Origin: Psychrobacillus sp. FSL K6-4046 | GTDB lineage: Bacteria; Bacillota; Bacilli; Bacillales_A; Planococcaceae | NCBI RefSeq assembly: GCF_038624605.1 | Contig: NZ_CP152020.1 | Span: 682,001-746,000, forward strand | Direction: 5' to 3' | DNA: 64,000 nt | In this document: positions 61,901 through 64,000 of the stretch, in pieces | How the letters are laid out: the number at the start of each line of letters is the position of its first letter | Numbering within the stretch: the stretch's first letter is position 1 | Position numbers and translations under genes: made by a program | Notes under the pieces: model-generated | What the model was told of the DNA's origin: nothing | The model's input: only the letters and a program-made list of their open reading frames with translations | The model's database searches: none

Positions 61901-63322
61901 TTATTGATTATTCCAAACCACAAGCTTCGTTTCCGTCATTTCGTGGATCGCGTATTTGATACCTTCCTTACCGGTACCGCTATCCTTTACACCGCCGTAT
62001 GGCATTTGGTCCACACGATACGTAGGAATGTCATTGATCATGACACCACCAACCTCTAGAAGCTTAGCCGCTTTAAAGGCTGTCTTAATATCATTTGTGA
62101 AAATGCCGGCCTGTAGACCGAAGCTGGAATCATTGATCGCTTCAATTCCTTCTTCAATAGAAGAAATGCGACTTACGCCAACAATCGGTGCGAATACCTC
62201 CTGACAAGAAACCTTGGAAATTGCATTCACATTTTTCAAAATGGTAGGCTGGAATACATCGTCTTCAATCTTCCCACCAGTAATAATTTCTGCGCCATGG
62301 CCAACTGCTTCCTCAACCCACTCTAGAGCACGTTCCGATTCTGTAGCAGCAATCATTGCGGATATATCTGTAGCTGGATCGAAGGGACTACCCACGACAA
62401 GCTTTTTTGTCATCTCACTAAATTGTTCAATAAACTCATCGAAAATCTCATCCATTACATACGTACGCTGCAAGGAGATGCACACTTGGCCTTGATTAGA
62501 GAAGGCACCCATCACACACTTTTGTACGACGTTAGCAAGATCTACATTTTTATCGATAATCAAACCAGCATTAGAGCCAAGCTCCAGTGCAACCTTCTTC
62601 AAGCCAGCCTTGTTGCGGATTCCTTTACCTACAGCAGGACTACCAGTGAACGTAATCATCTTCACCTTGTCGCTTTCGACTAAAGCATCGCCAACCTCAC
62701 GACCGCTACCAGTTACGACGTTAAAAGCGCCTTTTGGAAGAGCCGTTTGTTCAATCAATTCTGCTAAAAATAAAGCAGAAAGTGGAGTCTGAGACGCAGG
62801 CTTCAACACGATCGTATTCCCGGCTGCAATCGCAGGTCCCACTTTATGAGCTACTAAATTTTGTGGGAAGTTGAACGGAGTGATGGCACCGATGACACCG
62901 ATCGGCTCCTCGATCGTATAGCCAAATCGATCCGCGCCGTTTTTTGCAGCGTCCATTGGAATCATCTCTCCAGTTAAACGCTTCGCTTCCTCGGCAGCAA
63001 ACTTATACGTTTCAATCGTACGGTCAATTTCCCCATACGCATATTTCAGTGGCTTTGCGGCCTCTAATGAAATAATTTTTGCAGCCTCTTCACGATGTAC
63101 GGCGAACAGCTGAGCAATTTGCTCCAAAATAGCTGAGCGCTCGAATGCTGTTAAAGCCGCCATTTTTTCTCGTGCACCGTGTGCCACTTCAATTGCTTCA
63201 TCCACTTCCTCACGAGTCGCCTGAGGAATTTTCGCGATTAGCTCTTTTGTATGTGGGGAGTAAAGCTCCGCAAATCTTTCAGAAGTTCTCCATTCACCGT
63301 TTACATAATAGTTTTTTTCCAT
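61901..63322 (-). CDS. NAD(P)-dependent aldehyde dehydrogenase
   Basis: 473 residues. ALDH motifs: FNFPQNLVAHKVGPAIAAGN, the Glu block KKVALELGSNAG and the catalytic Cys in NQGQVCISLQR, all intact. It resembles lactaldehyde or succinate-semialdehyde dehydrogenases. Start ATG 63322 is 8 bases after GAAAGGA; an ATG at 63331 is less good. Together with the downstream ADH it could process an aldehyde formed by an aldolase, perhaps the DHDPS-family enzyme of the neighbouring operon, which is inference. Confidence 0.94.
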   Translation of the reverse strand: MEKNYYVNGEWRTSERFAELYSPHTKELIAKIPQATREEVDEAIEVAHGAREKMAALTAFERSAILEQIAQLFAVHREEAAKIISLEAAKPLKYAYGEIDRTIETYKFAAEEAKRLTGEMIPMDAAKNGADRFGYTIEEPIGVIGAITPFNFPQNLVAHKVGPAIAAGNTIVLKPASQTPLSALFLAELIEQTALPKGAFNVVTGSGREVGDALVESDKVKMITFTGSPAVGKGIRNKAGLKKVALELGSNAGLIIDKNVDLANVVQKCVMGAFSNQGQVCISLQRTYVMDEIFDEFIEQFSEMTKKLVVGSPFDPATDISAMIAATESERALEWVEEAVGHGAEIITGGKIEDDVFQPTILKNVNAISKVSCQEVFAPIVGVSRISSIEEGIEAINDSSFGLQAGIFTNDIKTAFKAAKLLEVGGVMINDIPTYRVDQMPYGGVKDSGTGKEGIKYAIHEMTETKLVVWNNQ

Positions 63323-63341
63323 GTCGATCATCCTTTCATTC

Positions 63342-63355
63342 GTTACAGTTGTAAC
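63342..63355. promoter_or_regulatory. Operator-like palindrome GTTACAGTTGTAAC
   Basis: A 6-base perfect inverted repeat with a 2-base centre, 20 bases ahead of the aldehyde dehydrogenase start on the minus strand and between it and the permease gene. A repressor or activator site is plausible. Confidence 0.45.
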
Positions 63356-63387
63356 ACTATTTTACCATGCGAGGATGCCATATATGT

Positions 63388-64000
63388 TTAGTCCGCCTTC
63401 TGATCCTTCATGAAGGTGTTGTCGACCTCACCTCTAAAGAAATGCTTACCGTAGATTAATAAACAAAGAATGATTCCTACAGCAAACGCCCAAGCAGCAC
63501 CCTTTATGCAAAGCACGGCACCAATAATACCAGCGATACCTAAATCACGTTGACTGCGTGATTCTAAAATACCGACCTTAACACTAACATACCCTTGAAT
63601 GAGTAAAGTTAAAGCCAAAGCTACCCCTAAAATTGGTTCTACTAAACTAACAATTGGAAGTAATAGTAAACCAGTATTAGTACCCCAACGGAAGGAGCCA
63701 ACTCCGCCAAAGATCGAATCCATTGCTTTTCGTCCTTTTTTAAAACGTTCGATCATCACTACCTGCATAGCTGACCATAATGGACCACACATCGTTACGT
63801 CTGGACCTAAAATACTCATCGCACTATTACGAATTCCAAATATCAAGTGAGCACGACTAGGATTGTATTCTACTTTTTCATCAGGACGTGCCGCAGCCCC
63901 TTCTTCCACTAAAGCTTTCGTTTGTAGCACATCTCCGAACAACACGATATACGCTGCTAGCACTGTTGGTAAACCAGTTAGGAACATCATCAGTGGTGGG
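63388..64000 (-). CDS. Polytopic permease, C-terminal part (cut by window edge)
   Basis: The frame continues without a stop beyond the window, so only the C-terminal 200 or so residues are seen. They contain about five membrane helices, a charged loop (VEEGAAARPDEKVEYNPSR) and blocks such as MSILGPDVTMCGPLWSAMQV and SFRWGTNTGLLLLPIVSL. No family is recognised with confidence; a permease of the uracil/xanthine type is possible. By position, 33 bases from the operator and upstream of the dehydrogenases, it may import their substrate. Confidence 0.7.
   Translation of the reverse strand, partial: PPLMMFLTGLPTVLAAYIVLFGDVLQTKALVEEGAAARPDEKVEYNPSRAHLIFGIRNSAMSILGPDVTMCGPLWSAMQVVMIERFKKGRKAMDSIFGGVGSFRWGTNTGLLLLPIVSLVEPILGVALALTLLIQGYVSVKVGILESRSQRDLGIAGIIGAVLCIKGAAWAFAVGIILCLLIYGKHFFRGEVDNTFMKDQKAD

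Noticed and set aside
1-64000. rRNA, tRNA, prophage or complete IS elements
   Set aside because: None recognised anywhere in the window; only an ISL3 transposase tail at 33874-34104.

Overview
The window looks like a low-GC, endospore-lineage Firmicute of the Bacillaceae/Planococcaceae type (Lysinibacillus or Psychrobacillus-like). The evidence is an IDEAL-domain protein, a SigI/RsgI pair, an argCJBD operon with an ARG-box-like site, AGGAGG ribosome binding sites, SbsC-type S-layer proteins, TcaA/YvbJ-like zinc-ribbon membrane proteins and families of short intergenic palindromes. The genus is an inference. No rRNA, tRNA, intact mobile element or CRISPR array was seen.

Layout. 1-3.2 kb: a SWIM zinc-finger gene cut by the window edge, an XRE regulator, a small unknown gene, an IDEAL-domain gene and a possible 32-residue membrane peptide. 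3.4-5.0 kb: an orphan divergent flagellin between two blocks of a 125-bp structured repeat. 5.1-8.4 kb: an S41 protease, a YIP1-like membrane protein and a HlyD-like adaptor. 8.8-12.9 kb: an EamA transporter, then a secreted Lys/His-rich protein, sigI and rsgI, with a good sigma-I promoter in front of the set. 13.3-25.5 kb: a Gram-positive Pel-type exopolysaccharide operon. 25.8-29.9 kb: argCJBD. 31-36.6 kb: two SbsC-type S-layer paralogues separated by an ISL3-family transposase remnant. 36.9-40.9 kb: three zinc-ribbon membrane proteins. 41.8-47.2 kb: a 1774-residue subtilisin-like protease with eight Ig-like repeats. 47.5-51.4 kb: a SEC-C/HTH/TPR protein, a 53-residue membrane protein and a chemoreceptor. 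52.1-57.7 kb: a catabolic-looking operon led by an Nramp-fold transporter without its metal motifs. 57.9-60.2 kb: a secreted 5'-nucleotidase with an SH3 domain. 60.7-64 kb, minus strand: a permease (cut), an aldehyde dehydrogenase and an iron-type alcohol dehydrogenase.

The pel-type operon is the most notable system. A secreted beta-helix protein is followed by a nucleotide-sugar epimerase fused to PelD, then PelE, a PelA-like deacetylase, PelF, a PelG fused to a CotH-kinase-like domain, a VTC-domain protein and a DUF4956 membrane protein. The genes mostly overlap. This suggests that precursor epimerisation, membrane synthesis, export, deacetylation and an unexplained CotH/VTC/DUF4956 activity are physically coupled. 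The PelD inhibitory-site arginine appears to be lost, so c-di-GMP control is doubtful.

The second notable signal is non-coding. Several intergenic regions carry short arrays with a nearly strict 21-bp period (two helical turns), each with a different unit sequence. The largest has 22 copies at 60.2-60.66 kb. Separate families of palindromes (GTGCCTGGCAC core, and TGTGTC-type) and the 125-bp repeat make the intergenic DNA unusually structured.
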